DNA of 64,000 nucleotides, from contig NZ_CP033972.1 in the NCBI RefSeq assembly GCF_003855095.1, positions 1,116,001-1,180,000 of the forward strand, read 5' to 3'. The translations under genes and the position numbers were made by a program. Below are positions 1 through 9,669 of this stretch, one piece after another. This DNA comes from Gordonia insulae (lineage in GTDB: Bacteria > Actinomycetota > Actinomycetes > Mycobacteriales > Mycobacteriaceae). Under the pieces are notes generated by a model. That model worked only from the letters and a program-made list of their open reading frames with translations, did not search any database and had not been told where the DNA came from. Each line of letters opens with the position of its first letter. Within the stretch, counting starts at the first letter, position 1.

Positions 1-516
1 TCTGCTGCGCAGCGCGACGACGGCACCGGCCGATTCCGCGTCGCGGCGCAGCGATCTCATCAGTGCGTGACTGTCGACGATCCCGGTCGACGGGGAGAGC
101 AATCCGGCGACGCCGGAGAGGTGGGGTTCCAGGTCGACCATCTCGGATCGGTCGACACGTACCAGATCGTCGACCCCGTTGGCCTGCGCGCGCGAGAGGA
201 TTCGGTCGAGGTCGGGCATCTGCGCCGGGGTCGTGGCCACGATCAGCTTGCCCAGTCGTCGGTGCGGGACGTCGTGTTCGGCACAGTAGCGGTAGAGGAG
301 CTCGCGTCCGGCGACGCAGGCCGTGGCCTTGCGGCTACCGATGGGGTAGTAAATGCCGGCGTGGATGACTTCGGAGTTGCGTGAACTCGTCTGTGTACCA
401 ACGGCATCCTCGTTCTCGAGGACGAGGACGTCGAGTCCGTCGACCGCCAGGTGCCGGGCGACGGCGAGTCCCACCACACCCGCACCGATGACCACGACAT
501 CAACAGCGTCCGCCAC
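1..516 (-). CDS. FAD-dependent oxidoreductase, LhgO/DAO type (C-terminus outside window)
   Basis: The reverse strand is open from a GTG at 516 to the window edge and gives 172 residues of a flavoprotein. Near the N-terminus is a dinucleotide-binding motif, [18 protein letters not shown], followed by an acidic residue at the end of strand 2 (VLVLENE). [16 protein letters not shown] block follows, which is typical of L-2-hydroxyglutarate oxidase/LhgO-like members of the DAO family. These enzymes oxidise 2-hydroxy acids or amines with FAD. The substrate cannot be told from this fragment. The start is tentative because no strong ribosome site is visible. The rest of the protein lies to the left of base 1. 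Confidence 0.8.
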   Translation of the reverse strand, partial: MADAVDVVVIGAGVVGLAVARHLAVDGLDVLVLENEDAVGTQTSSRNSEVIHAGIYYPIGSRKATACVAGRELLYRYCAEHDVPHRRLGKLIVATTPAQMPDLDRILSRAQANGVDDLVRVDRSEMVDLEPHLSGVAGLLSPSTGIVDSHALMRSLRRDAESAGAVVALRSR

Positions 517-638
517 GACATCAGCGTAGTGCCACCGGGCAGACGGAACAGCGGCCGGACGCGATTCGGGGGTAAGGTCTGCGATTGCCGCGTCGACGGG
601 CACGCGCGCGAGTCGCCAGAGGGATGGAGGGACGTCAG

Positions 639-986
639 ATGAACCGTTTCCAGCAATCGGCCGCGATCGTCAACCGGGTGGTCACGCCACTGCTGAACCT
701 GCCAGGTGTGCGATCACTCGCGAGCAGCTCGATGACGGTGCTGCACTACACCGGCCGCAAATCGGGCAAACGGTTCGAGCTGCCGGTGAGCTACCGACGC
801 GACGGCGACACCGTCGTCGTCGGTGTCGCGATGCCCGACAAGAAGTCGTGGTGGCGCAACTTCAGCGGCGACGGGGCGCCGATCTCATTGACCCTCGACG
901 GCGCGAGCAGGTCGGGCCACGCCGTCAGTCACCGCGACGACAAGGGTCGCGTGCACGTCCGCATCGCCCTCGACTCGGCATCCTGA
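639..986 (+). CDS. Deazaflavin (F420)-type nitroreductase family protein, small split-barrel
   Basis: This 115-residue protein looks like the DUF385/Ddn family of F420-binding split-barrel proteins, with the block [19 protein letters not shown] and then a WWRN segment. Members reduce quinones, nitro compounds or other acceptors with F420H2, often at the membrane. The ATG at 639 was chosen because a purine-rich GGATGGAGGG sits just upstream; an in-frame ATG at 624 overlaps that site and is less likely. The gene is divergent from the flavoprotein at the left edge. Some family members bind FMN or heme instead, so the cofactor is inferred. Confidence 0.75.
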   Translation: MNRFQQSAAIVNRVVTPLLNLPGVRSLASSSMTVLHYTGRKSGKRFELPVSYRRDGDTVVVGVAMPDKKSWWRNFSGDGAPISLTLDGASRSGHAVSHRDDKGRVHVRIALDSAS

Positions 987-1010
987 GCTCCCGACTGCTC
1001 GCCGAGATCC

Positions 1011-2285
1011 TCAGCCGACGGCGAATCCCCGGTCGAGGTCGGCATGCCGTGCCGTCAGTTGCGCCTGCGGCCCCAGCCGTTCGCGCAGCCAGCGATGGAC
1101 CTCGTCGTCGTTCAGCAGCGTGAAATGGTGTGCGCCACCGATGTGTAGACCGTCGTCCCCATGAAATCCTATGTGGCGTATGCGATCTCGTCCCCGGCCA
1201 CTCGATCCGCGCACGAGGCCGTCGCCGATCAGCCGGCCGACGGGGTGATCGGGATCGTGCGTGATCGACGCCGTGACGAACAGGTGCCGCGCGGTGTGCA
1301 TCAGCGGCGGATTATCAACGGCCGGCTGACGGATGGCGTCGCGATCGACGACGTTGCGGCCGTCGGCGGTGATCGTGCCGTGGAGCAGGTCCCGCACCCC
1401 ATCGCTGCGACGGCCGAGGAAGTCGCCGAACGGCCTCGTCATCGCGGTGGCCCGCAGTGCAGCAGTCGCCACGTGGACGCCCTTCGCCATGGGTGCGCCC
1501 AGGTGCGGCGTTCCGAGGCATACCGTGTGCCGCACCAGCGAAGGCCAGTAGGCGCCGCTCTCGACGCCGGTATGGCATGCGCTCCGCAGGACCAGGCCGC
1601 CCATCGAATGTCCGATGAGTGAGACGGAGGTCACCGGAACCGGCCAGAGCAGCACGATGTCGGCCAGCAACTGTGCCAGGTCGCGGCCGTTGTCGCTGAT
1701 GTGGCGTCCGGAGTTGTATCGGATCAGCACCTCGGTGCTGCCGATGTCAGCTCGCAGCCGCGCACCATAGGTGGCCTGCCCGCCGAAGTCCCAGGCGTAC
1801 TCGGTCTCCATGAGCCCGTGCAGGAACACCGTGATGTGCCCGGTCGCGTCCGGGTAGGCCCGGGCGAGGTCGTCGGCGGTGGTCGCGACGCGCACGCCGC
1901 CCGAGCGGAGCGACATCTCGGTTGCCAGCGGTGAGCGCTCGTCGGCGAGCTGGTCGCCGATGAGCCCGTTGAGGAAACCTATCGCCGCGGCCCCGCGGCG
2001 GGTCTGCGACGGCACCTCGCCGGCGGTGTCGGCGGCGAGCTCGGCGAGACCACCGGCGATCTCGACCGATTCGGCGGTCGTCGTGTAGACGGCCATGCTG
2101 ATCGCGTCGTGGATGGTGCGCGCCGACCGGGACCATCCGCCCAGTGCCCGATCGAGCCCGGCGAACACGCCACGCGAGATCGACGCGTGGATGCCCGCGA
2201 CACCGGAGACGGCCCGGCTCAACTCGACGCGTCCGAGAGACGCCAGAGCGCGGATCTCGCGGCTGCGATCAGACGACAGGTCCAT
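1011..2285 (-). CDS. Alpha/beta hydrolase, lipase/PGAP1-like
   Basis: A protein of about 424 residues. The N-terminal half (about 150 residues) has no motif I recognise. The second half is an alpha/beta-hydrolase fold with ITVFLHGLMETEYAW as the oxyanion segment and a nucleophile elbow SLIGHSMGGLVLRSA around residue 225. A His lies near the C-terminus (GGAHHFTLLND). Lipases and PGAP1-like esterases share this pattern, so ester hydrolysis is likely but the substrate is unknown. The ATG at 2285 is preferred over the upstream ATG at 2309 because the latter lies inside a palindromic operator-like sequence (2291-2312). Confidence 0.8.
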   Translation of the reverse strand: MDLSSDRSREIRALASLGRVELSRAVSGVAGIHASISRGVFAGLDRALGGWSRSARTIHDAISMAVYTTTAESVEIAGGLAELAADTAGEVPSQTRRGAAAIGFLNGLIGDQLADERSPLATEMSLRSGGVRVATTADDLARAYPDATGHITVFLHGLMETEYAWDFGGQATYGARLRADIGSTEVLIRYNSGRHISDNGRDLAQLLADIVLLWPVPVTSVSLIGHSMGGLVLRSACHTGVESGAYWPSLVRHTVCLGTPHLGAPMAKGVHVATAALRATAMTRPFGDFLGRRSDGVRDLLHGTITADGRNVVDRDAIRQPAVDNPPLMHTARHLFVTASITHDPDHPVGRLIGDGLVRGSSGRGRDRIRHIGFHGDDGLHIGGAHHFTLLNDDEVHRWLRERLGPQAQLTARHADLDRGFAVG

Positions 2286-2290
2286 GCGTG

Positions 2291-2312
2291 TGAGTGTACA
2301 TGTGTTCACTCA
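2291..2312. promoter_or_regulatory. Palindromic operator-like site upstream of the lipase-like gene
   Basis: An imperfect 22-bp inverted repeat with perfect 6-bp ends, TGAGTG at the left and CACTCA at the right, and 18 of 22 positions symmetric. Size and sequence resemble TetR-family operators. It lies 6 bp before the chosen ATG, so a bound protein would block initiation of the hydrolase gene. No TetR gene is adjacent, so the regulator would be encoded elsewhere. Confidence 0.45.
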
Positions 2313-2363
2313 ACCGCATGGACCTGGTCGAAGGGTGCCCCGGCAGTCAGGGGAGGGACGCGG

Positions 2364-3884
2364 TCAGACCTTGGCCTGCATCGAGGTCCTCGCCGGATTG
2401 CCCTGCTCGTCGACCTTGGGATCCGGTTCGTCCTTCTTCTCGGTCACACCCGCCTTGATGCGGGCGCCGATATCCGGATCGACCCTGGTCCAGTACTCGA
2501 ACGCGCGCGCCAGGATCGGTTCGGAGACGCCGTTGAGGAGGTGGCCGACGACATTGTCGACAAATCGTTCCCGTGCGCCGTCGTCGAACACCTCGCGGAT
2601 CATGGTGCCCGCCTGGCCCCAGTCGTCGTCCTCGGGATGATCCACATAGGCGCTGCGGACGATGTCGCCGTCCGCGGTCCATTGGGGTTCCGCCTGGCCG
2701 GGGTACACCGCGGCCGGTCCGCCCTTCGAGTTCGGGGCATAGACCGGGTCGGTCACCGGATTGATGCGCATGGCACCGTCTTTGGAGTAGCTGTGCACCT
2801 CGTTGTGTGGTGCGTTCACCGGGATCTGCTTGTAGTTGCCGCCCAGGCGGGCACGATGCGCGTCCGCATAGGCGAACACTCGTCCGAGCAGCATGCGGTC
2901 CGGGCTGAACCCGATACCCGGCACCACGTTGTTCGGCTCGAAGGCCAGTTGTTCGATCTGGGCGTGGTTGTCGGTCGGATTCGTGTGCAGGGTCATCGTG
3001 CCGACCTCGTGCAACGGGTAGTCGCCGTGTGGCCACACCTTGGTCAGGTCGAACGGGTTGAACCGGTAGCCGACCGCATCGTCATAGGGCATCAACTGGA
3101 CTTTCAGGGTCCAGCTCGGCCGGTCGCCGCCGGCCAGCGACTCGAACAGATCGCGGGTGTGGAAGTCGGTGTCGGCCGCGGCCATCTGGTCGGCCTCGTG
3201 CTGAGTGAAGAACTCCACGCCCTGATCGGAGATGAAGTGGTACTTGACCCAGTGCTTGACGCCCTGCGCGTTCACCCACAGGTATGTGTGTGAGCTGTAT
3301 CCGTTCATGTGCCGCCACGTCTTCGGGATGCCGCGGTCACCCATCAGCCAGGTCACCTGATGCGCGGACTCCGGTGACAGCGTCCAGAAATCCCACTGCA
3401 TGTCGTGGTCGCGGAGGTTGTTGTCGGCGCGTCGCTTCTGGGATCGGATGAAGTGCTGGAACTTCATCGGGTCCTTGACGAAGAAGACCGGCGTGTTGTT
3501 GCCGACCATGTCGTAATTGCCTTCGGACGTATAGAACTTCAGCGCGAAACCACGCGGGTCGCGCCACGTGTCCGGGCTCCCGCGCTCACCCGCGACCGTC
3601 GAGAACCGGGCGGCCATCTCGGTTTTCACGCCGGGCTGGAACAAGGCGGCGCAGGTGTACTCGGAGACGTCCTCGGTCGTCTCGAACGTGCCGAACGCGC
3701 CACTGCCCTTGGCGTGTGGCTGTCGCTCGGGGATCCGCTCACGGTTGAACTGCGCCATCTGTTCGATCAGATAGTGATCGTGCAGCACGATGGGGCCACC
3801 GGCGCCGACGGTCAGTGAGTGCTCGTCACTTCCGGCGGGAGCTCCCGAATCGCGCGTGGTGTACAGGGGAGTGTCTTCGGACAT
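2364..3884 (-). CDS. katA: Heme catalase (small-subunit, clade 3 type)
   Basis: A 506-residue monofunctional catalase that converts hydrogen peroxide to water and oxygen. The distal His is in [12 protein letters not shown] (His57), the catalytic Asn in [13 protein letters not shown] (about residue 129), and the proximal heme-ligand Tyr in [14 protein letters not shown] near residue 340. The length of about 500 residues without a C-terminal flavodoxin-like domain fits the small-subunit class. The C-terminus is Lys/Asp/Glu rich. No furA or oxyR-like gene is adjacent, and the 206-bp upstream region shows no site I could assign. The gene is monocistronic by spacing. Confidence 0.95.
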   Translation of the reverse strand: MSEDTPLYTTRDSGAPAGSDEHSLTVGAGGPIVLHDHYLIEQMAQFNRERIPERQPHAKGSGAFGTFETTEDVSEYTCAALFQPGVKTEMAARFSTVAGERGSPDTWRDPRGFALKFYTSEGNYDMVGNNTPVFFVKDPMKFQHFIRSQKRRADNNLRDHDMQWDFWTLSPESAHQVTWLMGDRGIPKTWRHMNGYSSHTYLWVNAQGVKHWVKYHFISDQGVEFFTQHEADQMAAADTDFHTRDLFESLAGGDRPSWTLKVQLMPYDDAVGYRFNPFDLTKVWPHGDYPLHEVGTMTLHTNPTDNHAQIEQLAFEPNNVVPGIGFSPDRMLLGRVFAYADAHRARLGGNYKQIPVNAPHNEVHSYSKDGAMRINPVTDPVYAPNSKGGPAAVYPGQAEPQWTADGDIVRSAYVDHPEDDDWGQAGTMIREVFDDGARERFVDNVVGHLLNGVSEPILARAFEYWTRVDPDIGARIKAGVTEKKDEPDPKVDEQGNPARTSMQAKV

Positions 3885-4090
3885 GTCGCCTCCGAGAAGG
3901 TCGATCCGTAAAGGGCTGCGGTACCCGGGCTGTTTCAGGTTCCTCGCTGGAGTCTACGCCGATGCCCCCGGAGCCGGGCCGCATACCGCTGGGCGCGATG
4001 AGCGTCAGATCACGAAACATGTAGTGCGGCAGACCGCTACACGGTCACGTCGGCCGATCTCACCGCACCCGGCCTGCCCAGAGCGAACAG

Positions 4091-5083
4091 CTACCGCGGC
4101 GACGCGGCGCGCAGTTTCTCCAGAAGTGGTCCGGCGGCCTTCGCGAGGAACTCGTCCTGGTGATCGCCGCCGATCTGGACGAGCGCGATGTCGGTGAAGC
4201 CAGCCTCCCAGTACGGCCGTACCGCATCGACAACGGTATCCAGATCGGGTCCGCACGGTATCGACCCCGCCACGTCGTCGGGAGTCACGAACTGCGTCGC
4301 CGCGGCGAACCCTGCAGTGGTGGGCAGGTCGGCGTTGACCTCCCAGCCTCCGGCGAACCACCGGAACTGATCGTGGGCGCGCGCGACGGCCGCATCGCGG
4401 TCGGTGTCCCAGCAGATGGGAATCTGTCCGATGGCCCGACTGTCCGCGCCGATGGTGCCGGTGGCCTCGTTGCGGTTCCACCGGTCGATCAGGCCGGCGT
4501 CGGGTGCGACGGCGATCAGGTGGTCGGCCAGTCCGCCGAACTCGTCGATGCCCCGCTCGCCGGAGACTGCGATCCCGATGGGCACCCGGTCGGCGGGCAG
4601 ATCCCAGATCCGCGCCGAGTCGACCTGGAAATACTCTCCGCGGAAGTCCACGAGCCCACCGTCGTGCAGTCGGCGGATGATCTCGACCGCCTCGGCCAGC
4701 ATCGCCTGACGGTCGGCCACCGCCGGCCATCCGGTGCCGACGACGTGCTCGTTGAGGTTCTCACCGCTGCCGAGTCCGAGGGTGAACCGCCCGTCGGCGA
4801 GAATCTGCAGTGTCGCGGCCTTCTGCGCCACGATCGCCGGGTGATAGCGGATGGTCGGGCACGTCACGTAGGTCATCAGTTCGATGCGTTCGGTGGCATG
4901 AGCGACCGCACCCAGCACGCTCCAGGCGTACGACGCGTGCCCCTGCGACGACAACCAGGGGAAGTAGTGATCGCTCGACACCTCGAAATCGAATCCCGCC
5001 TTCTCCGCGTCGACGGCGAACCGGACGAGATCCTTGGGTCCGGCCTGTTCGGTCATCAAGGTGTAGCCGAAACGTGTTGCCAT
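4091..5083 (-). CDS. LLM-class F420-dependent oxidoreductase (G6PDH-related subfamily)
   Basis: A luciferase-like TIM-barrel protein of 330 residues. It starts MATRFGYTLMTEQAGP and contains FEVSSDHYFPWLSSQGHASYAW, then TLGLGSGENLNEHVVG and ISGERG-like blocks. These are characteristic of the F420-dependent glucose-6-phosphate dehydrogenase-related subfamily, which transfers hydride between substrate and cofactor F420. The substrate is not determined. The open frame extends 44 codons upstream, but the ATG at 5083 has a good AAGGAG ribosome site and the family N-terminus. It is divergent from the HAD phosphatase gene, with 89 bp between them. Confidence 0.88.
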   Translation of the reverse strand: MATRFGYTLMTEQAGPKDLVRFAVDAEKAGFDFEVSSDHYFPWLSSQGHASYAWSVLGAVAHATERIELMTYVTCPTIRYHPAIVAQKAATLQILADGRFTLGLGSGENLNEHVVGTGWPAVADRQAMLAEAVEIIRRLHDGGLVDFRGEYFQVDSARIWDLPADRVPIGIAVSGERGIDEFGGLADHLIAVAPDAGLIDRWNRNEATGTIGADSRAIGQIPICWDTDRDAAVARAHDQFRWFAGGWEVNADLPTTAGFAAATQFVTPDDVAGSIPCGPDLDTVVDAVRPYWEAGFTDIALVQIGGDHQDEFLAKAAGPLLEKLRAASPR

Positions 5084-5172
5084 GATGTCTGGCTCCTTCG
5101 CGGGTGAGAGGTTCCCGAAAATCTGGAAGGGTGGGTCGAGCACGTGATCGGCGCCGAACCAGGAGGCCACGG

Positions 5173-5859
5173 ATGGATGGTTCAGACTCTGCTTCACCGA
5201 CCGACACCACGTCACCTGTCGACACGGTGCTGCTCGATGTCGACGGTACGCTCATCGACTCGACCTACCTGCACGCCTTGGCGTGGATACGGGCGTTCGC
5301 GGCCCACGACCTGAGGCCGGCGTGGTGGCGGGTCCACCGCACCGTCGGCATGGGTGGTGACCTGCTGGTAGGTGAGTTGTGCGGGCCGGACGTCGAAGAT
5401 CGACTCGGTGACGCACTGCGGGCGGAGTGGGCCGATCGATATCGCGAGGTGCTGCCCGAGGTGCGACCGCTGCCCGGTGCCCGGCGGTTCGTGGAGGACC
5501 TGAACGGTGCCGGCCTCACGGTGGCACTCGCATCATCCGGCGCTGCCGAGTTCACCGATGCCGCACTCGACATCCTGAGGATGAATCGCGACGACTTCGC
5601 CGCGGTGACGTCGTCGGAAGACGTCGACGTCTCCAAGCCGGAGCCGGATATCCTCGCCACCGCCCTCGATCGCGCCGGCGGCACGCGGGCCGTGCTGGTC
5701 GGCGACACCGTGTGGGACATCGAGTCGGCGCGGCGACTCGATGCCGAATGTGTGGCGGTGCGCAGTGGCGGATTCGCCGAGGCCGAATTATCCGGCGCCG
5801 GAGCCGTTCTCGTGGTCGAAACGGTCGGTGACCTCGCGGATCGTGGCTGGCGTCCGTGA
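5173..5859 (+). CDS. HAD-superfamily hydrolase (phosphatase, beta-phosphoglucomutase-like)
   Basis: A 228-residue protein with all four HAD motifs. Motif I is LLDVDGTLIDS, with nucleophile Asp22 and acid/base Asp24. Motif II is in ALASSGAAEF, motif III is the Lys of SKPEPD, and motif IV is VGDTVWDIESA. The alpha-helical cap between motifs I and II is of the size seen in phosphoglycolate phosphatases and beta-phosphoglucomutases. It dephosphorylates a small metabolite that cannot be named from the sequence. The ATG at 5173 follows a perfect AGGAGG six bases upstream. Confidence 0.88.
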   Translation: MDGSDSASPTDTTSPVDTVLLDVDGTLIDSTYLHALAWIRAFAAHDLRPAWWRVHRTVGMGGDLLVGELCGPDVEDRLGDALRAEWADRYREVLPEVRPLPGARRFVEDLNGAGLTVALASSGAAEFTDAALDILRMNRDDFAAVTSSEDVDVSKPEPDILATALDRAGGTRAVLVGDTVWDIESARRLDAECVAVRSGGFAEAELSGAGAVLVVETVGDLADRGWRP

Positions 5860-5899
5860 CCGTGGCGCCGGCGGTACGGGGCGCGTCTCTTCCCGTTGT

Positions 5900-8493
5900 C
5901 TACTTCTCGTTGTCCCAGACGATCCGCGCCAACGCGTCCCGGTCGGCGACGTCGAGTTTGATCGACGCCCGGTAGATATGACCCTCGACGGTCCGGACCG
6001 AGACGGTCAGACGTTCCGCGATCTCCCGATTCGACAAGCCCTGCGCCACCAGGGCGATGATCTCGCGTTCCCTCCCGGTCACCGGGAGGGGTTTGGCCGA
6101 CGCCCTCAGCGCGGGTGTGGTGGCCTTGTCGCAGAGCACCGAGAGGCGCAGTGCGCGCGCACTCGACTCCGCACCGCCACGACCTCCGGCGCGCTCGCGG
6201 ACGGCCGCCGCCTGCGCCGCGGAGTCCGCGGCCGAGAGCAGGAATCCCGCGGTCTCGAAATCCTCGCTGACGGCGTCGAGTGCCCGGGCATCCGCCTCGG
6301 CCACCGCCGCCGCGTGACGCGCGTACAGTTCGGCGACCGATCCGTCGAGCAGGGGCACCAGTGCGGAGATCCGATCCGCCACCGTGCGATCACCGAACCG
6401 CGCCGCGTGATGCAAGGCCTCCGCCTCGAGGGCGTACTGCCCGGCCGAGTGCGAGATGTCGGCGGCCTGGGTGCAGAGCGTGATCGCAGAGGTCGGACTT
6501 CCGCCTGCCGCGGCGATCCATGCCCGGGCGATCACGCGTTGCGGCTCGTGGATCGCGGTCTGCGGACCCGAGTGCTCGTCGGCATCGTCGAGGACCCGCT
6601 GCGCCCCGTCGAGGTCTCCCAGAGCGGCGTACGCGCGGGCGAGCAGCAGGCGGGCCGGTAGGCGCCATGGCAGGGAGTTCTCGGCGTTCAGTGCCGCCAG
6701 GGCCTGTTCGAAGGCGCTGATCGCCTCGAGGAACGAGCCACGATAGGTGGCCACGACGCCGGAGGTGATCCTCGCGATCGCCCAGCCCAGGAACTGGCCC
6801 GACGATGAGAAGGCGTTGTACTCGACGGCCCGTTGCTCTGCGCAGTCGAGGTCGCCGACCATGGTCAACGCGAGCACGTCGCAGTACCGGACCATCACCT
6901 TGATCATCCCGTCGGTGGGCTTGCGCTCGGCGCGACATCGAGCGGCGATCGGCTCGAACGCGTTGCCCTGGCCGGCGACCGGCATGGCCAGCCCCGCCGC
7001 GAACGCGGCGAAATCCGATGCCTGCGGTGGCACCTCGGCGGCGTCCAGAACCTTCTGTGCCGCGGCGATGCCTTCGTCGATGCGGTTCTCGTGCACGGCC
7101 ATCATCGCCGCGGCACCGTCGACGATGAGCCGCAGGACGGGATGCTGCACGCGTTCGCACAACAACTCGAGGATGGCGGTGGCCCGTTCCGCCTCGCCGA
7201 GCGACCAGAAGAGCAGGCTCATGCGCGGGATACCCCACACCGCGAGCTCCAGCTCGTCGAGCTCGTCCGGGTCGAAGGTCGCCAGCGCCTCGTCGGCCTC
7301 CACCGGGCGGCCCTGCCACAGCAGAGCCCGCGAGAGCAGTTCCGCGGCGGCCAGACCACCGCCGCGATCGTTGGCCGCCTTGGCCAGACGTTCGCCCAGT
7401 GGGAGATTCGCCAGCGCGACCGCGTCCTTGGCGGCCGAGATCAGCAGCTTGGGTTCCAGATCCTGATCGCCGTCAACGCACAACTGCGCCAGCCGGATCC
7501 GGGCGGCGGCCGTGTCGACGGGGAGGTCACGCAACACCGACACCAGGCGGGCCCGCAACGTTCGGCCGGCCGCGATGCCGATGCGCCGCCGGATCACGTC
7601 GCCGTACACCGGATGGCTGAAGCGGACGTTGATGGTGGTGCCGTCCCGGGCGATCCGGACGAGGTCGGAGTATTCGGCCGCGTCGACCGCCTCGGCGTCC
7701 GACAGTGCGACCAAGGTGTCGAGGTCGAGCGGTTCGCACAGTGCGAGCAGACGAAGCACATCCATCACGTCGCCGCCGGCCCGCTCGATCCGGCTGTCGA
7801 CGAGGTCGACGAGGCCCGACGGCACGGCGGTCGGACCGCGGAGCTGCCACACCCCGTTGACCTCGGAGAGCGTCCCGGCGGCGACTGCCCCCTCGACGAG
7901 GTTGCGCAGGAACAGCGGATTGCCGCCGGACGAGTCCCAGATGACGTCGGCGCTCAGTCCCTCCAGGTACCCCCGAGGACCAGCTCCACCAGTTTGGTGC
8001 ATTCCGGCTTGTCGAAGGCCTCGAGCTCGACGCGGGTCAGGTACTGGTCCTTCCACAACGACGTCACGGCATCGGGCACCACCTCGCCGGTGCGCACGGT
8101 GGCCACGATCCGTGCGGACCGATCCATCGCGAGTTGGTGTAGCAATGTGGCCGACAGCTGATCGAGATGATGGGCGTCGTCGACGCCGATGATCGTGCCG
8201 GGCTGCGCCAGAAGTGATTCACGCGCCGAGACCAATGCGGTGATCGGGTCGCGGGAGGACGTCGACTCGACCCACGGCGCGAAGGCGCCCAGCGGGATTC
8301 CGCGTGAGGATTCCGTGCATGCCGCCCAGCGCACGGGCACACCGAGTTCCTCGGTGACCACGCGCGCCAACGTCGTTTTCCCCACCCCGGCGGAACCCAC
8401 GAGGACGACACCGCTTCCGGCGGAACCCGTGAGTGCGGCCCGGATCGCCTGCTGTTCGGTCGGCCTGCCGAGCAACTGCCAACGGGCACCCAT
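5900..8493 (-). pseudogene. LuxR-family AAA ATPase regulator (LAL/MalT-like), frameshifted
   Basis: Two overlapping frames together make one large ATP-binding LuxR regulator. The first (8493 to 7954, 179 residues) holds the P-loop VLVGSAGVGKTTLAR and Walker B IIGVDDAHH. It runs into a TGA right after LVELVLGG. The second frame resumes with YLEGLSADVIWDSSGGNPLF, continues through helical TPR-like repeats, and ends in a LuxR helix-turn-helix (PVTGREREIIALVAQGLSNR) at 5900. Adding one base to the five-C run at 7970-7974 joins them without a gap into 864 residues, the usual size. This is either a true inactivating mutation or a homopolymer sequencing error. Such regulators control catabolic or secondary-metabolism genes. 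Confidence 0.85.
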
Positions 8494-8560
8494 GGGGCGC
8501 AGTATAGGTCCGCCCGACCGACGGTGGGTAGTCAAGCGGCACCGCACCGGTCGGCGACGG

Positions 8561-9649
8561 TCAGTCGGGGAGGTCGGCCGCGCTACGGGGTTCCCGGATC
8601 GGCGCGTTGTTAACGCTGTGCCGGAACTGGCTCGAGGCGTCGTAGACCTTGCGTTTGAGCCGGTTGATGGAGCCGAGCGGCCGGTGCTCACGGATGCAGC
8701 GCCACGAGTTGAACGAGAGGATGTCGTCACCGTAGGCACGTCGCTCGGGAGTGTACGGGTCCTGCTTCGGGAACCGGATGACGGCGACCGTGCGGTGCGG
8801 GGAGGCCTCCTCGGACCAGTCGACGGTGGCGTCCTCGATCGGCATCGTCCGCAGGTCGGTGCACAGTTGCACGCGCAGTTCGTATTCCGCGTCGTGTTCG
8901 CCGAAGAAGTCGACGACCATGTCCTGCAGGGCGTTCACGCCGGGGTAGTGCGCCGCGGACTGTCCGGCCAGCGCTCGCACCTCGGGAGAACGGGGGGCGT
9001 ACAGCATCCTCGCGACGTAGTCGCCGTACCGGAGCGGCGCCGACGAGTAGAAGGTGTCACCGAGGATGTGGGTGTTCGGGCGGACGAACACGGCGAGCGT
9101 CGGACGCAGCGGAATGAGCTTGTTGACGAGAGCGAGTCCCTCGCTGAGGACGTTGATCATCGTGTCCGACAGATTCGCGAGCAGGATCGCGAGCGGGATC
9201 CCTTTCTTCAGGTACGCCTCGGCGTCGGGGAACAGGAACTCGCGATGGGTGACCATGATGAAGTCCTGGGTGACCTCGTGATCGTCCGGGAGCGTCTTGT
9301 TCTCCGGATCGACGCCGATGACCTTGATCCCGAGTCCCCGGACGCCGCGGATCTGGTCGCTCCGGATCACGCCGGAGGTCGTGGAGAGTCGGGTGATCAC
9401 CGGGTACGTCCCGGGTGTGGCGAAGAATCCCTGCGCCAGCTCTGGAGGGAGGTCGGGGAGGACTTCCAGTTCGCCCCGCAGGATGCCGTGGCTCTTCGCG
9501 TGGGCATCCCGCAGCCCGCGTTTGTGTTTGCGATAGGCCTTTTCGTTGTTCGCTCGGAGCTTGTTCGCCATCTCGTCGAACAGCTTTTCCTCGTTGTCGG
9601 TGGGCTTCTCGATGTCGGGGTGGTAGGCGACGTATCGCGGATCGGTCAT
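8561..9649 (-). CDS. Catalase-related heme protein
   Basis: A 362-residue protein of the catalase superfamily, shorter than true catalases and of the class annotated as catalase-family or catalase-related heme protein. Visible features are DAHAKSHGILRGELEV with the probable distal His, FFATPGTYPVITRLSTTSG, QDFIMVTHREFLF at the place of the catalytic Asn region, and SFNSWRCIREHRPLGSINRLKRKVY at the C-terminus. Related proteins convert fatty-acid hydroperoxides (allene oxide synthase-like) rather than dismutating peroxide. It lies directly downstream of the heme peroxidase gene. An alternative ATG at 9673 overlaps that gene's stop as ATGA, so coupled translation is likely. The oxylipin role is inferred from the pairing. 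Confidence 0.8.
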   Translation of the reverse strand: MTDPRYVAYHPDIEKPTDNEEKLFDEMANKLRANNEKAYRKHKRGLRDAHAKSHGILRGELEVLPDLPPELAQGFFATPGTYPVITRLSTTSGVIRSDQIRGVRGLGIKVIGVDPENKTLPDDHEVTQDFIMVTHREFLFPDAEAYLKKGIPLAILLANLSDTMINVLSEGLALVNKLIPLRPTLAVFVRPNTHILGDTFYSSAPLRYGDYVARMLYAPRSPEVRALAGQSAAHYPGVNALQDMVVDFFGEHDAEYELRVQLCTDLRTMPIEDATVDWSEEASPHRTVAVIRFPKQDPYTPERRAYGDDILSFNSWRCIREHRPLGSINRLKRKVYDASSQFRHSVNNAPIREPRSAADLPD

Positions 9650-9669
9650 GCGTGGTGGGTCCTCTCGAC

